Shown: positions 16,223 to 25,844 of the stretch, in pieces
Numbering within the stretch: the stretch's first letter is position 1
Layout of the letters: each line of letters starts with the position of its first letter
Assembly (NCBI GenBank): GCA_019694435.1
Contig: JAIBBZ010000023.1
Span: 1-64,000 of the forward strand
Length of the DNA: 64,000 nucleotides
Source: Pirellulales bacterium
Lineage (GTDB): Bacteria > Planctomycetota > Planctomycetia > Pirellulales > JAEUIK01
Direction of reading: 5' to 3'
The notes under the pieces: generated by a model
Databases searched by the model: none
Seen by the model: the letters and a program-made list of their open reading frames with translations, nothing else
What the model was told of the DNA's origin: nothing
Made by a program: the position numbers and the translations under genes

Positions 16223-18425
16223 TCCTTCGCACGACGATTTAAGCCCCTCGTTTCAACTCGCGGGCCCGAGCTGGGGGTTCGTGCTGCGTATCGCCGTCAC
16301 CGGGGCGCTGGTGCTCTACCTGGCCGACCAGATCGATTGGGCCGAAATGGTCCATTCGCTCGGTCAGGTCGGCTGGAGCTACTGGTTCGCGGCGCTGGGC
16401 GTGTATCTCGTGGCCCAAACGATCAGCAGCGTGCGCTGGGGGGGCCTGGCCCGCGCGGTCGCGCTCGGCGCCAGTCACGGCCAGTTCCTGCAGCTCTACT
16501 TCGAGGGCATGTTCTTCAGCCTATGCTTGCCGACCTCGGTCGGGGGCGACGTCGTCAAGGCCTATCGCCTGGCGCCTACGCTGGCCACTCGGGTCTTGGC
16601 AGGCTGCACGGTGCTTGCGGATCGCCTGACCGGCCTGACGGCGCTCCTGTCGATCGCGACCGTGGCGATCATCGGGCAAAGCCTCGCCGCGGGCCTCGTG
16701 TCGTGGATCGCCGTCATCGTGCTCGTCGGCGCGGCGGTCGCGTTTCTGACCCGGGCCGGCCTGGTCTTGGCACAACAACATGCGGCGCGGCTCACGCTGT
16801 TACCGCGCGTCGGCCGGCTGATCGGCGCCTTGCAACCCTACTTCGATCGACCGCCAGTCATCGCCGCGGCACTCGCCTGGAGCCTGGCGATCCAGGCACT
16901 GAACATTGTCTGCGTGTGGACCCTGGGACAGGCCTTGGGGCTCGAGATTCCCGCCAGCGCGTACTGCGTGGCCGTGCCAATCGTCAGCCTGCTGACGGTG
17001 CTGCCGTTGTCGATCAACGGCGTCGGCATTCGCGAAGGCGGGCTCGCTTTGCTGCTGGCCGGATATGGCATGACGCACGAAGCGGGCATTGCGCTCGGTT
17101 TGCTCTGGTTCCTGGTCGTCATGGCGTCGGGCCTGATCGGCGGGGCGGTCTACCTGCTGGGTCCCGTCCGGCCGCGAATCCCAGGGCCGCCTGCGGCCGA
17201 GTCGCCGCCGGAACCGGTTGCCGCGACGCCCGCGCCCACGACGGTCGAACCGGCCCGCGCCGTCGCCGCGCAAGAACTTCTCCGTCTGCAAGTCCACGCG
17301 GCGCACCGTCGCGCGGAGCGTTTTGCCACCCACACACTTTTTCCCGGACGTGCCACCGCGCGCACTCCCCAATCAAGGAATGGCGTCATGGACCTGTCGG
17401 TCGTCGTGCCGATCTATAACGAACGCGAGAACATCCGCCGCCTCTACGACGCGCTGCAAGCCGTGCTCGTGCCGATGGGCTGCAATTATGAAATGGTCCT
17501 GGTCGACGACGGCTCGACCGACGGCTCGAGCGAGCAGCTCCAGGCGCTGGCCGAACACGATCCGACGGTGAAGATCGTGCTCTTCCGCCGGAACTACGGG
17601 CAAACGGCCGCCATGCACGCCGGCATCCAGATGGCCACCGGCGACGTGATCGTGACGATGGATGCCGACCTGCAAAACGATCCGTCCGACATCCCGATGC
17701 TGCTCGCACGGCTCAACGAAGGCTACGATCTGATTCACGGTTGGCGCCGCCATCGGCAAGACGGCCTGGTGCTGCGCAAGATCCCCTCGAAGATCGCCAA
17801 TTGGCTGATCTCGAGAGTCACCCGGTTCCCGGTGCACGACCTGGGCTGCACCCTGAAGGCCATGCGCCGCGAAATTGCCCAGGAGCTGCAGCTCTACGGC
17901 GAGATGCACCGGTTCATTCCGATTCTCGCCGCCTGGCGCGGCGCGCGCTGCCTGGAGGTCGAGACCAAGCATCATCCTCGCCGCTACGGTCAATCGAAAT
18001 ACGGCATTTCGCGCACGCTGCGCGTCGTGCTCGACTTGATCACCGTCAAGTATCTGATTTCCTACTTGAGCAGCCCGATGCGCCTCTTCGGCGGGATCGG
18101 CATGGCGAGTACGGGCCTGGCCATCGCCTCGGGAGCCGCCACGATCGGCATGAAGATCGGCATGGGGCAAGACATGACCGATAACCCGTTGCTGCTGCTG
18201 TCGACGCTGTTGATCATGGTCAGCCTGCAATTCTTTGTGCTGGGCATGCTCGGCGAAGTCGGCGTGCGCACCTACTACGAAAGCCAGGGCGCGCAGCCTT
18301 ATGCCATTCGCGAATTGATCAACTTCGAGCCCGAGGCCGGCCTCGGCGCCGACGCGCCGCCGGCCCGCGGCGGCCGCTATGCCCCGCCGCGCAGGACGCT
18401 GCGTTACGCCCGCCGTGCCGCTTAA
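16206..18425 (+). CDS. Fused LPG-synthase-TM (flippase-like) and GT2 glycosyltransferase
   Basis: One open frame of 739 codons holds two full proteins. Residues about 20-315 are an AglD/MprF-type membrane domain (lysylphosphatidylglycerol synthase TM region, UPF0104) with about eight helices and the motifs [24 protein letters not shown] and [14 protein letters not shown]. Residues about 395-715 are a GT2 polyisoprenyl-phosphate glycosyltransferase like GtrB/ArnC/DPM1, with [24 protein letters not shown] and two C-terminal membrane helices. They are joined by about 80 residues of Pro/Ala-rich, then weakly protein-like, sequence. An ATG at 17388 (residue 395) has AAGG nearby, so the GT2 part may also start independently. 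The gene overlaps the GT39 gene at its start and the convergent DMFase-like gene by 4 nt at its end. Confidence 0.7.
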   Translation: MSPPTDPSHDDLSPSFQLAGPSWGFVLRIAVTGALVLYLADQIDWAEMVHSLGQVGWSYWFAALGVYLVAQTISSVRWGGLARAVALGASHGQFLQLYFEGMFFSLCLPTSVGGDVVKAYRLAPTLATRVLAGCTVLADRLTGLTALLSIATVAIIGQSLAAGLVSWIAVIVLVGAAVAFLTRAGLVLAQQHAARLTLLPRVGRLIGALQPYFDRPPVIAAALAWSLAIQALNIVCVWTLGQALGLEIPASAYCVAVPIVSLLTVLPLSINGVGIREGGLALLLAGYGMTHEAGIALGLLWFLVVMASGLIGGAVYLLGPVRPRIPGPPAAESPPEPVAATPAPTTVEPARAVAAQELLRLQVHAAHRRAERFATHTLFPGRATARTPQSRNGVMDLSVVVPIYNERENIRRLYDALQAVLVPMGCNYEMVLVDDGSTDGSSEQLQALAEHDPTVKIVLFRRNYGQTAAMHAGIQMATGDVIVTMDADLQNDPSDIPMLLARLNEGYDLIHGWRRHRQDGLVLRKIPSKIANWLISRVTRFPVHDLGCTLKAMRREIAQELQLYGEMHRFIPILAAWRGARCLEVETKHHPRRYGQSKYGISRTLRVVLDLITVKYLISYLSSPMRLFGGIGMASTGLAIASGAATIGMKIGMGQDMTDNPLLLLSTLLIMVSLQFFVLGMLGEVGVRTYYESQGAQPYAIRELINFEPEAGLGADAPPARGGRYAPPRRTLRYARRAA

Positions 18426-20002
18426 GTTGTACCAGCCGCGCTCGCCAGAAAGCGATCGAGCACGTTGGCGGTGATCCGCGCTACGTGCCGATCGCAGAGC
18501 AGGGCAGTGGGGTAGGTGATCGACCCTGCTGAGAACACGGCGCCGCCGCACGGAGTGTCGAAATAGACCATGTGTGCCCCGCCGTCGTCGGGGTTCAATC
18601 CCCGCGCCAACAGCACGGCGTCGCGCGGCGAACTGGCGCTCAGCTTGTCGGTTTCGTGACCGCTGGCGCCGTCGCCATACCGCTCGTGCAGCGTCCGCTC
18701 GCCGAACCGATCGCCGCGGCGCAGGCCCGTGCCGGCGAACACCCAATGGTTCGAGGCGACCGATTCATAGGGCGCCACGGTCATCGCCCCCGGATCGGTG
18801 TACACGACCCCCAACAGGCGCGCCTCGGATTCGTGCTGGCACGCCATGCGGCTTTCGGTGCCTGGGTCCCAGCGGTTCAGGCAAGTCATCGCCGCACCGG
18901 CGTCCAGCTCCACCGCGCAATTCAACCCGTTGCCGGCCAGGTACAGGAGCCTGCCGCCGCGCTCGAACACCCACCGCTTGACGGCTTCGTACATCCGAAT
19001 CGTCCAATACTCGGGATGCACGTTGAGCAGCAGCGCCCGATAGTCGTCGAGCCGCAAGGTGCCGTCGTCCAATTGGGCGTCGGCGTACAGGTCGTAGGAG
19101 TAGCCGGCCTGTTCGAGCCAGGCCAGCGTGCGCCACTCGGCGGGGGCCAGCGCACATTCCATCCGGCCTTCGATCGGATCCGTGGCCTGCTCGCCCTCGC
19201 GGATCTGGTTGTCCGGCTCCGGCCGATCGAACGAGAGCGGCGCATAGGTGTCGCCTTGCCATTCGCCGTAATCGGCCAGCTTGTACCGGGGCAAGTCGCT
19301 CTTGGCGTTCACGATCGGCCGGTCGAGCATCCGCGCGGCCAAAATATAGTTGCTGCGACCGCCGAAACGGTTGTACGCGTTCCAGGTGTTGGTCGACGCC
19401 AGCACGGCCAAGGGCGCCGTCGGCCGCGCGGGCGCCACCACCAACGGAAACGAGCAATATTCGCCCCGGCGATTTCGCGCTTCGAAGTAGTGCAGCCCGC
19501 CTCGCTGGGGTGCGACGATCGACTGGTGATGCACGGCGCCGAAACCAGCGTCCCACCGCACGCCGGTTTCGACAAAATGGCCGTCGGGCAAGGTCTGCAT
19601 CGCGGCGCGCGGCCCGTGGTTGTCGTACCAGCCGATGTTCCGCACGTGCTCGCGCGCAAGCCCCAGACGCACGAGGCCCAACTTGTACGGGGCCACCGAA
19701 TGGACGCGAAACTCGACCGCATCGCCGGCACGGCACCATTTGGGCCAGGCGTAGCCCGACAGGCGATCGGCCAAGAGACGAAAGTGCCAGGGGCGCCCCT
19801 CGACCAGCTCGACCTCGACGCGTTTCGAGCCGAAGCCGTCCTTGGCGAGCGTGACTTCGTAGCGGCCCGGCGGCAACTCGGCCCACAGCGCACCGCTGGG
19901 CGTCGATCGCACGACGGCCCTCGCGCCCCAGCTGCCGGTGAATTCCGCCGTCACGTCGGCCAGCGCGGCGTAATACTCGTCGCTCACATATCCGGCCAGC
20001 AT
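18422..20002 (-). CDS. N,N-dimethylformamidase beta-subunit-like protein
   Basis: A 526-residue protein matching the C-terminal domain family of the large subunit of N,N-dimethylformamidase. The family signature [21 protein letters not shown] is visible near residue 196, along with a Trp/Tyr-rich region, [11 protein letters not shown] near residue 336 and a terminal [10 protein letters not shown] segment. The N-terminal about 100 residues resemble a beta-sandwich. Members are mostly uncharacterised and most do not act on DMF, so the name gives the fold, not the substrate. It starts 2 nt after the kinase gene, so it is the third gene of a sigma-factor/kinase unit and could be its target. It ends in a 4-nt TTAA shared with the convergent GT2 fusion. 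Confidence 0.7.
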   Translation of the reverse strand: MLAGYVSDEYYAALADVTAEFTGSWGARAVVRSTPSGALWAELPPGRYEVTLAKDGFGSKRVEVELVEGRPWHFRLLADRLSGYAWPKWCRAGDAVEFRVHSVAPYKLGLVRLGLAREHVRNIGWYDNHGPRAAMQTLPDGHFVETGVRWDAGFGAVHHQSIVAPQRGGLHYFEARNRRGEYCSFPLVVAPARPTAPLAVLASTNTWNAYNRFGGRSNYILAARMLDRPIVNAKSDLPRYKLADYGEWQGDTYAPLSFDRPEPDNQIREGEQATDPIEGRMECALAPAEWRTLAWLEQAGYSYDLYADAQLDDGTLRLDDYRALLLNVHPEYWTIRMYEAVKRWVFERGGRLLYLAGNGLNCAVELDAGAAMTCLNRWDPGTESRMACQHESEARLLGVVYTDPGAMTVAPYESVASNHWVFAGTGLRRGDRFGERTLHERYGDGASGHETDKLSASSPRDAVLLARGLNPDDGGAHMVYFDTPCGGAVFSAGSITYPTALLCDRHVARITANVLDRFLASAAGTT

Positions 20003-20004
20003 GT

Positions 20005-21684
20005 TCAGGCGCCCTCTTGCTCGGGGAACTGTCGATCGAAGTACCGGCTCAACGAGCGCACGCGGTGCACCTGGTAAGCGATCACTCCTCCCAGCAGGAA
20101 AAACGTCGCGACATAGACGACGTGCTGCGCCATGCTGACCGGTACCACAGCGTGCAGCTCGCTGCGCAACAACTCGTAGTCGAGGACCAGGGCCAGGTAC
20201 GACGCCACGACCAGGGCCGTTTCGTACCACACCAGCCGCACGCGAAACCACAGGCCGGATCCGGCAATCAACAGCGGAAACAACATGACCAAAGGGCTAG
20301 CGACGGAGTTCGCCATCCAGACCACGAGAACCAACAGCGCGCAGTCGACCGTCCCCCACACGAAACCGGCGCCCAGCTCCAGGCGGCGCCGCTTGATCAG
20401 CCGGCCGGCCGCGAGCGAAACCAGTACCCAGATTCCCAGGATGACGCAGACCTGGAAATGGAATTGGGCATCCGAGGCGTGGAAAACGCGGTAGTTGAGC
20501 TGCTGCACCAGGTAAAAGGCCGCCAACACGATCAGCCGGCCGGCCAGCGCCGGTTCGCGGCGCATCCACCGCCAGATGCGCTGCCAGATGTCGGTCGCCT
20601 CGACGGCCAGCGGCTCGCCGCGCTGATATTTTTGCAATTCGCCCGCCACGGCCGCGGCGCCGGGGTAACGGTCCTGCGGGCGTTTTTCCAGGCATCGCAG
20701 GCAGATCTGCTCGAGTGCCGGATCGATGCGGCGCTCGATTTGCCTCGGCGGAATCACTTCGCCGCTCAGCACCTGCAGCACCGTATCGAGCGGCGTCTCG
20801 GCGCGAAACGGCGGGCGTCCCGTGAGCAGCTCGTAGAGGATCGCGCCCAAGCTGTACACGTCGGCAGCGGGTCCCACTTCGTCTGGTCTCCCCGCGGCTT
20901 GTTCCGGCGCCATGTAGCTCGGCGTGCCGGCGATCACACCACTGGCGGTGCGCGCGCTGTCGGCCGCGAGCAATTTGGCCAGGCCAAAATCCGTTATCAA
21001 CGGTTCGCCGTCGGCCGCGAGCAAGATGTTCGCCGGCTTCAGATCGCGGTGCACGATACCGTGGGCATGTAGATACTCGACGGCACCCGCAACGCGCACC
21101 AGCAGCTCGATCGCCTCGTCCAAGGGCAACGGGCCCGCGGCCAGGCGCTGGGCGAGGCTCTGGCCGGCCACGTATTCCATCGCGAAGTAATGCTGTCCGT
21201 TGACCTCACCGGCGTCGAACACGCGGACGATGTTCGGATGGCTCAGGGCGGCGGCCGACTTGGCCTCGAGCCGAAACCGGCGCAACTGCTCGGGCGAGGC
21301 CAGGTGACAACCGAGCACCATCTTGATCGCCACAGGCCGGTCGAGGCTTTTCTGGCGTGCGCGAAAGACCACGCCCATGCCGCCGCGGCCGATCTCCTCG
21401 ATGATCTCGTAGTCACCTGCCAGCGCCGGCGCGGCAGGACCGGCCGCCGTGTCAGTTGGCGGCCCGCTCGCCGGATCGGCCAACGTCGGATCGAGTGCTT
21501 CGGCTTGCGACAGTTCGACCTCGCTGGGCGCGAACCGCTCGAGCCGGTCAAGACATTCCAGGATCGAGGCCAGGTCCGGGCGGCGCACCAGCAGCTCGCC
21601 GCGCGCCGCGGCGTCGCCGCGCTGCAACCGCTCGAGATAGGCGTCGAGCAGCGCCCCCGTATCGGCATCGTCGTGGTCGCTCAA
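20005..21684 (-). CDS. Membrane Ser/Thr protein kinase
   Basis: A 559-residue Hanks-type Ser/Thr kinase. Residues 1-90 are a short N-terminal region followed by a Pro/Ala linker. The kinase domain (about 92-355) has GRGGMGVVF (P-loop), Lys121 in VAIKMV, HRDLKPANIL with Asp214, DFG at Asp232 and GTPSYMAPEQ near 253, so it should be active. It is followed by about six hydrophobic segments, placing the kinase on the cytoplasmic face of the membrane with an integral C-terminal sensor-like part instead of the usual extracellular domain. Translation starts at a TTG at 21684 that overlaps the TGA of the sigma-factor gene (TTGA); the longer open frame upstream is only the antisense frame of that gene. 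Confidence 0.85.
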   Translation of the reverse strand: MSDHDDADTGALLDAYLERLQRGDAAARGELLVRRPDLASILECLDRLERFAPSEVELSQAEALDPTLADPASGPPTDTAAGPAAPALAGDYEIIEEIGRGGMGVVFRARQKSLDRPVAIKMVLGCHLASPEQLRRFRLEAKSAAALSHPNIVRVFDAGEVNGQHYFAMEYVAGQSLAQRLAAGPLPLDEAIELLVRVAGAVEYLHAHGIVHRDLKPANILLAADGEPLITDFGLAKLLAADSARTASGVIAGTPSYMAPEQAAGRPDEVGPAADVYSLGAILYELLTGRPPFRAETPLDTVLQVLSGEVIPPRQIERRIDPALEQICLRCLEKRPQDRYPGAAAVAGELQKYQRGEPLAVEATDIWQRIWRWMRREPALAGRLIVLAAFYLVQQLNYRVFHASDAQFHFQVCVILGIWVLVSLAAGRLIKRRRLELGAGFVWGTVDCALLVLVVWMANSVASPLVMLFPLLIAGSGLWFRVRLVWYETALVVASYLALVLDYELLRSELHAVVPVSMAQHVVYVATFFLLGGVIAYQVHRVRSLSRYFDRQFPEQEGA

Positions 21685-22316
21685 GCGTCGGCCCCCGGAG
21701 CGTCGGCCGGGCGCAGCTTGCGTTCGAGCTGTTTCATCGCCCGCATCCACAGCATTTGCGCGGCGGGCCGGCTGCGATTCATCCGCCGCGCGACTTCGTC
21801 GAAGGGTAATCGCTGCAAGTTGCGGAGCATGATCACCTCGGCATGGTCCGGGGCCAGGCTCGCCACGGCCGCAGCCAGCTCCAACTCCTCGTCCTGCGCC
21901 AACACCTGCTGGCTGGGCGACGGATCGTCGGCGGCGGGCTCCCAGGCCGGTTGCGATTCGGCCGCGTCGCCCCGCGCGCCCAGGGCCACTTCGCGGCGCG
22001 CCTGGCGTTTCTCGGTGCCGCGGTAATGCCGCACGAAATCGGCCGCGTTGTGCGTCAGCATGCGGCGCAGCCAGGCCAGCCACTCGCCGCCCGTGCGACC
22101 GGTGAAGCGATCGAAATCGCGATGCGCTTCGAGCAGGGTTTGCTGCACCAGATCCGAGGCGTCGACCTTGGCCTGCAGCCAGCTTTCCACTTGTGCGCGC
22201 GCCAAAACGCCCAGATAGCTGCGGCAAGCCTCGAACAGGGCATCGCGCTGCTGTCCTTCGCCGGCCTGTGCGCGGGCCAACAAGTCGTTGACGCGATCGA
22301 GCGATTCGTCGGTCAT
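21681..22316 (-). CDS. ECF-type RNA polymerase sigma factor
   Basis: A 211-residue sigma-70-family factor with region 2 (DASDLVQQTLLEAHRDFDRF, then GGEWLAWLRRMLTHNAADFVRHYR) and region 4 (LAPDHAEVIMLRNLQRLPFDEVARRMNRS). The overall pattern, including the long charged linker between the regions, is that of the planctomycete ECF group found beside Ser/Thr kinases. It probably directs transcription of a stress or envelope regulon, and the coupled kinase gene downstream is the likely partner controlling it by phosphorylation; no anti-sigma gene is present. The ATG at 22316 has no strong ribosome-binding site. Its stop codon is shared with the TTG start of the kinase gene. Confidence 0.85.
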   Translation of the reverse strand: MTDESLDRVNDLLARAQAGEGQQRDALFEACRSYLGVLARAQVESWLQAKVDASDLVQQTLLEAHRDFDRFTGRTGGEWLAWLRRMLTHNAADFVRHYRGTEKRQARREVALGARGDAAESQPAWEPAADDPSPSQQVLAQDEELELAAAVASLAPDHAEVIMLRNLQRLPFDEVARRMNRSRPAAQMLWMRAMKQLERKLRPADAPGADA

Positions 22317-22546
22317 GGTCGTCAGGCAAGCGGCCCGCGGAGTGGATGCGCGGCGTCAGTCTACGGTGGCCGCCGGAAGAGTACCAGCAAAGAGATTGTC
22401 AAGTTGAAAAACGACCCTGCGAGACAAGTTGCTGGCGCGACGCGCCACGGGGCCGGATTTTGCCTTTACCCGCGCGGATCGGTTCGGCTATCCTCGCGCC
22501 TCATGCGGATCACCGCACGCCGCGAACATCACGGAGGAATTCGGTC

Positions 22547-22915
22547 ATGGAGACCCCCAACGCACGATCGAATCGCCGCGCCGCAACCTTGGCCGGTGTG
22601 TTTGTCGAACTCTTCGACGCCCACGATCACTGCCTGGGCCAGGCACTCTATTTCGATTGGCCCGTGGCCACGTTGCCAGCGCCGGGGGAGACCATCAGTC
22701 TCGCTGCGACGCAAGCCTGGACCAAGCGGCGGCAACTCGCGGGCCGCGTGCGGAAACGACAGTTCGACGTACAACAAGACGACGCCGGTCGTCCCTGCGT
22801 CTGGGTGCGCATCGAGCTGGAGCACATCCCCTACGAAACGCCGTCGCGCCCCCGCCCCCAAGACAAGCGCCGCGCGACGGGCCTGCTACCCGAAGACGTT
22901 TTTTCGTCGAACTAG
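22547..22915 (+). CDS. Conserved hypothetical protein
   Basis: A 122-residue cytoplasmic protein with no recognised domain. It has two beta-rich stretches (GVFVELFDAHDHCLGQALYFDW and VWVRIELEHIP) and a basic C-terminus. The start at 22547 has a good ribosome-binding site (GGAGGA). It lies alone in an otherwise empty interval between the sigma-factor gene (minus strand) and bioB (minus strand), so context gives no function. Confidence 0.5.
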   Translation: METPNARSNRRAATLAGVFVELFDAHDHCLGQALYFDWPVATLPAPGETISLAATQAWTKRRQLAGRVRKRQFDVQQDDAGRPCVWVRIELEHIPYETPSRPRPQDKRRATGLLPEDVFSSN

Positions 22916-23003
22916 CCGACTGCTCGGCAATCGATCGGGCACCGCGCAATCGATCAGGCGCCGCAGTGGCGCTGCGTTGGGGGCCCTGCGCTGTAGCTAC
23001 CGA

Positions 23004-24122
23004 TCAGTGGCAACCGCAGCCGCCGCTACGGCAAGCGCCTGCGGGCGCCGGGGCCGGCTGAGCGGCCGTGGCAGTGGGCGCGTTTGACGCTTCGTCGTCC
23101 GGTAGCACGTTCGCCCGGACGATCTCGAAGCCCAGGTCTTCGAGCATCCGCAGGTCTTCCAAGGGCGCTTGCCCCTTGGTGGTCAGATAGTCGCCGATAA
23201 AGATCGAATTGGCAGGGTACAACCCGAGCGGTTGCAGGCTGCGGAGATGAATCTCCCGGCCCCCGGCGATGCGCAGTTCGCGCGCTGGATTGACCAGCCG
23301 AAACATCGCCAGCACCTTCAGGCAATAGCGCGGCGTCAGCTTGCTCAGCCCGGCCAGCGGCGTGCCGTCGATCGGGTTGAGAAAATTGACCGGAATCGAC
23401 AGGACCCCCAGTTCGGCCAGGCTGAGGGCGAGCCGGACCACGTCGCGGTCCTCTTCGCCCATCCCGATGATGCCGCCGGAGCACATTTCCAGGCCGGCCG
23501 CCTTGACCGCCTGCAACGTACGCACGCGATCGTCGTAGCCGTGCGTCGTGCAGATTTCGCTGTAGTAGCGGTCGCTCGTGTTGAGGTTGTGATTAACGCG
23601 ATCGACGCCCGCGGCCTTCAGACGCAGCGCTTGTTCGTCGTTCAGCAGCCCCAGGCATGCGCAGATGTTGAGGTTGTACCGAGCCTTGATCTGCGGCACG
23701 ATCTCGCACACCGCCTGCATTTCGCGCTCGTTCGGGCCACGGGCCGAGATCACGATGCAGTAGGTCTTGGCTTGTTGCTCGGCTGCCAGGCGGGCGCCTT
23801 CGAGAATCTTGTCAGCCTGCAGCAGGTTGTAGCGCGGGATCTCGGCGTCCGACACCTTGGATTGCGAACAATACGAGCAATCCTCGGGGCACAGGCCGCT
23901 CTTGGCGTTCATCAAGAAATAGAGCTGCACCCGGTTGCCGAAATGGCGATAGCGCACGCGGTAAGCCGCCGCAAGCAGGTCGAGCAGCTCCTCGTCCGGC
24001 GCACGGACCACGGCGAGGGCCTCGTCCTCGGTCAAGGCGTGGCCGTCGAGCACCGCTTGGGCCAATTCGTGCCAGCGTCCGGTTCCTGGTTGAACGCCGC
24101 TTAGCGGGAAAGTCGTGCTCAT
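23004..24122 (-). CDS. bioB: Biotin synthase
   Basis: A 372-residue radical-SAM enzyme that inserts sulfur into dethiobiotin, the last step of biotin synthesis. The [4Fe-4S]-SAM cluster ligands are Cys78, Cys82 and Cys85 (CPEDCSYC); further signatures are YNLLQADKILEGA, GIIGMGEE, IPVNFLNPIDGTPLA and RIAGGREIHLR, with the Cys/Arg residues expected for the auxiliary [2Fe-2S] cluster. The C-terminus has an unusual Cys-rich tail (CRSGGCGCH). The ATG at 24122 is preceded by GAGGA; a start seven codons earlier is also possible. No other biotin gene is linked. It is divergent from the PSP1 gene. Confidence 0.92.
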   Translation of the reverse strand: MSTTFPLSGVQPGTGRWHELAQAVLDGHALTEDEALAVVRAPDEELLDLLAAAYRVRYRHFGNRVQLYFLMNAKSGLCPEDCSYCSQSKVSDAEIPRYNLLQADKILEGARLAAEQQAKTYCIVISARGPNEREMQAVCEIVPQIKARYNLNICACLGLLNDEQALRLKAAGVDRVNHNLNTSDRYYSEICTTHGYDDRVRTLQAVKAAGLEMCSGGIIGMGEEDRDVVRLALSLAELGVLSIPVNFLNPIDGTPLAGLSKLTPRYCLKVLAMFRLVNPARELRIAGGREIHLRSLQPLGLYPANSIFIGDYLTTKGQAPLEDLRMLEDLGFEIVRANVLPDDEASNAPTATAAQPAPAPAGACRSGGCGCH

Positions 24123-24313
24123 GACGGTCCTCAGCGAGATCATTGCCTGCGGGGAAGCTCCTTAGTATGGCCCGCGGCGCCGCCTTGCCAAGGGCATCAC
24201 TACCTGCCGGTCGACGCCCTTGGCAAGCCGCGGGAAATCGCGTCACAATGCATGGCGTGGGGGAAAATCGAGCCGATCCGCGCTCTGTTCCGTGTTCCAT
24301 GCGGTGGCCTGCC

Positions 24314-24889
24314 ATGAGCTTGTATCACCTGGTCCGCGTCGGCACCTGGGCTGAAGTCGGCCGCTTTCAGGCGGTCGATGCCACCCACTATCCGCGCGGC
24401 AGCCGGGTCGTGCTGCGAACGGCGCGCGGGCTCGAACTCGGCGAGGTGCTGGCCCCGCCGGAGCGGGCCGCCGATAACGAGGCTCCAGGCGACGGCGTCA
24501 TTTTGCGCGGCGTGACCCCGGCGGACGACCTGTTGGCCTTGCGGCTGCAGCGCAATCGCGCCGCGGCGATCGAGGCCTGCGAAGCGGCCATTCGCGAACG
24601 CCAGTTGCCGGTCTCGCTGGTCGACGCCGAGCCGCTGTTCGATGGCCGGACCCTGGTGTTCTATTTTCTCGGCGAGCCATCCGCCGAACTCGATCAGTTG
24701 ACCGAGCGCCTGGCCGAGGTCTATGAGGGCCAGGTGCAGTTCCGCCGCTTTGCCGAGGCGGTGAACACCGGCTGCGGACCCGGCTGCGGAACGACGGCCG
24801 CCACCGGCGGCTGCGGCAATTGTGCCGAACAAGGTTGCACCATCGCCAGCGCCTGCGCCGCCTCGAACGGTGCGGGCAAGCGTGCTTAG
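24314..24889 (+). CDS. PSP1 domain protein with Cys-rich tail
   Basis: A 191-residue protein whose first part is a PSP1 (YaaT/RicT-like) domain, with the pattern VRVGTWAEVGRFQAVD, YPRGSRVVLRTARGLELGEVL and a central helix region. In Bacillus the related YaaT belongs to a complex that influences phosphorelay and RNA turnover; here the function is unknown. The last about 45 residues are unlike the family: they carry eight Cys residues (starting NTGCGPGCG), suggesting an added metal or Fe-S site, as in RicT-type proteins. The neighbouring bioB also ends in a Cys-rich tail. The ATG at 24314 starts at the family N-terminus; the frame upstream of it is noncoding. It ends overlapping the gamma-carbonic anhydrase gene by 4 nt. 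Confidence 0.7.
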   Translation: MSLYHLVRVGTWAEVGRFQAVDATHYPRGSRVVLRTARGLELGEVLAPPERAADNEAPGDGVILRGVTPADDLLALRLQRNRAAAIEACEAAIRERQLPVSLVDAEPLFDGRTLVFYFLGEPSAELDQLTERLAEVYEGQVQFRRFAEAVNTGCGPGCGTTAATGGCGNCAEQGCTIASACAASNGAGKRA

Positions 24890-25413
24890 GCCGACGGTTT
24901 TGCCGCGGCCGCAAACGCCTTGGCGTTCTCGACGTAGTGCTGCGCGCCCAGGTGATTCATGGCGATCTGCTCGGGCGACAGCTCGCGCTTCACCTTGGCC
25001 GGCACCCCGACGGCGAGCGAATTGGGCGGAATCTCGGTGCCCTCGGTCACGACGGCTCCGACGCCGACGATCGAGTTCGCCCCGATGCGGGCGCCGTTCA
25101 TGACCACGGCCTTCATGCCGATGGTGACGTTGTCTTCGACCGTCGCTCCATGCACGACCGCTCCGTGCCCCACCGTAACGCCGTCGCCCACTGTGCAAGG
25201 AAAACCAGGATCGGCATGCAGCACGCAGCAGTCCTGGATGTTCGACTGGCTGCCGACGACGATTTTCTCACAGTCGCCCCGCAGGACCGCGTTGAACCAA
25301 ACGCTCGATTCGGCCCCGATCGTCACGTCACCGACGACCACCGCGCCGGGGGCCAGGTACACGGTCTCATGCAACAGTTCCGGCCGATGGCGAACGCTTT
25401 CGGTCATGCACAT
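24886..25413 (-). CDS. Gamma-carbonic anhydrase family protein
   Basis: A 175-residue left-handed parallel beta-helix protein built from hexapeptide repeats (the gamma-CA/PaaY/Paa-type family). The repeat face is visible as runs such as GDVTIGAESSVWFNAVLRGD, VGDGVTVGHGAVVHGA and IGANSIVGVGAVV, with metal-ligand His residues in VLHADPG and VGHGAVVHG. Members bind a divalent metal and act as carbonic anhydrases or, in PaaY, as thioesterases, so the true substrate is uncertain. The C-terminal helix ends in an Ala-rich tail. Convergent with the PSP1 gene (4-nt overlap). Confidence 0.85.
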   Translation of the reverse strand: MCMTESVRHRPELLHETVYLAPGAVVVGDVTIGAESSVWFNAVLRGDCEKIVVGSQSNIQDCCVLHADPGFPCTVGDGVTVGHGAVVHGATVEDNVTIGMKAVVMNGARIGANSIVGVGAVVTEGTEIPPNSLAVGVPAKVKRELSPEQIAMNHLGAQHYVENAKAFAAAAKPSA

Positions 25414-25526
25414 CTCGAGACATCAAATGAGCGGCGCGGGCTGCCGCGCCGATGGAAAACAACAGGTCGCCGCCGCGCCGCGAATCTTTCGCGGCCCCAG
25501 CGACAGTTCCGCCGCGGCTTACCTCG

Positions 25527-25844
25527 CTAGTGCAACACGACCCGCTGCGGGGCGTGCCGATGCGATGCGGCAGCAGGCTGCGGCGGCGCCAGGTGCACCA
25601 GCGTATAAGAGCGGTCGGCCTTCGTGAAGACCGTCACCATATCGCCCAGCGGCGTCTCGTAGGTCGATACCAGATGCAACCGCTGCTGCAGCGACATCTC
25701 GTTGAGCCGTCGCTGCTCGGGGCTGACCGACCCCCAATCGCCGGCCTGGTGACGCGCCAACAACACGCTGGCCTCGACGCCTGCCCGATCCAGCACCTCT
25801 TGTGCTCGTGGCGTCACGACAATCTCGCCAACGGAGAACCTCAT
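25527..25844 (-). CDS. Small conserved hypothetical protein
   Basis: A 105-residue protein without a domain I can name with certainty. It starts MRFSVGEIVVTPRAQEVLDRAG, with an AGAGGAGC ribosome-binding site just upstream of the ATG at 25844, and its middle (LARHQAGDWGSVS, then TVFTKADRSYTLVHL) resembles small proteins often annotated plasmid-related. That resemblance, if real, would point to a mobile origin, but no other mobile feature lies near. The longer open frame to 25952 reads as noncoding upstream of the ATG. Confidence 0.45.
   Translation of the reverse strand: MRFSVGEIVVTPRAQEVLDRAGVEASVLLARHQAGDWGSVSPEQRRLNEMSLQQRLHLVSTYETPLGDMVTVFTKADRSYTLVHLAPPQPAAASHRHAPQRVVLH

Noticed and set aside
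21685-22329. N-terminal extension of the kinase frame over the sigma-factor gene
   Set aside because: Arg/Gly-rich out-of-frame translation of a real ECF sigma gene; the TTG at 21684 starts the kinase.
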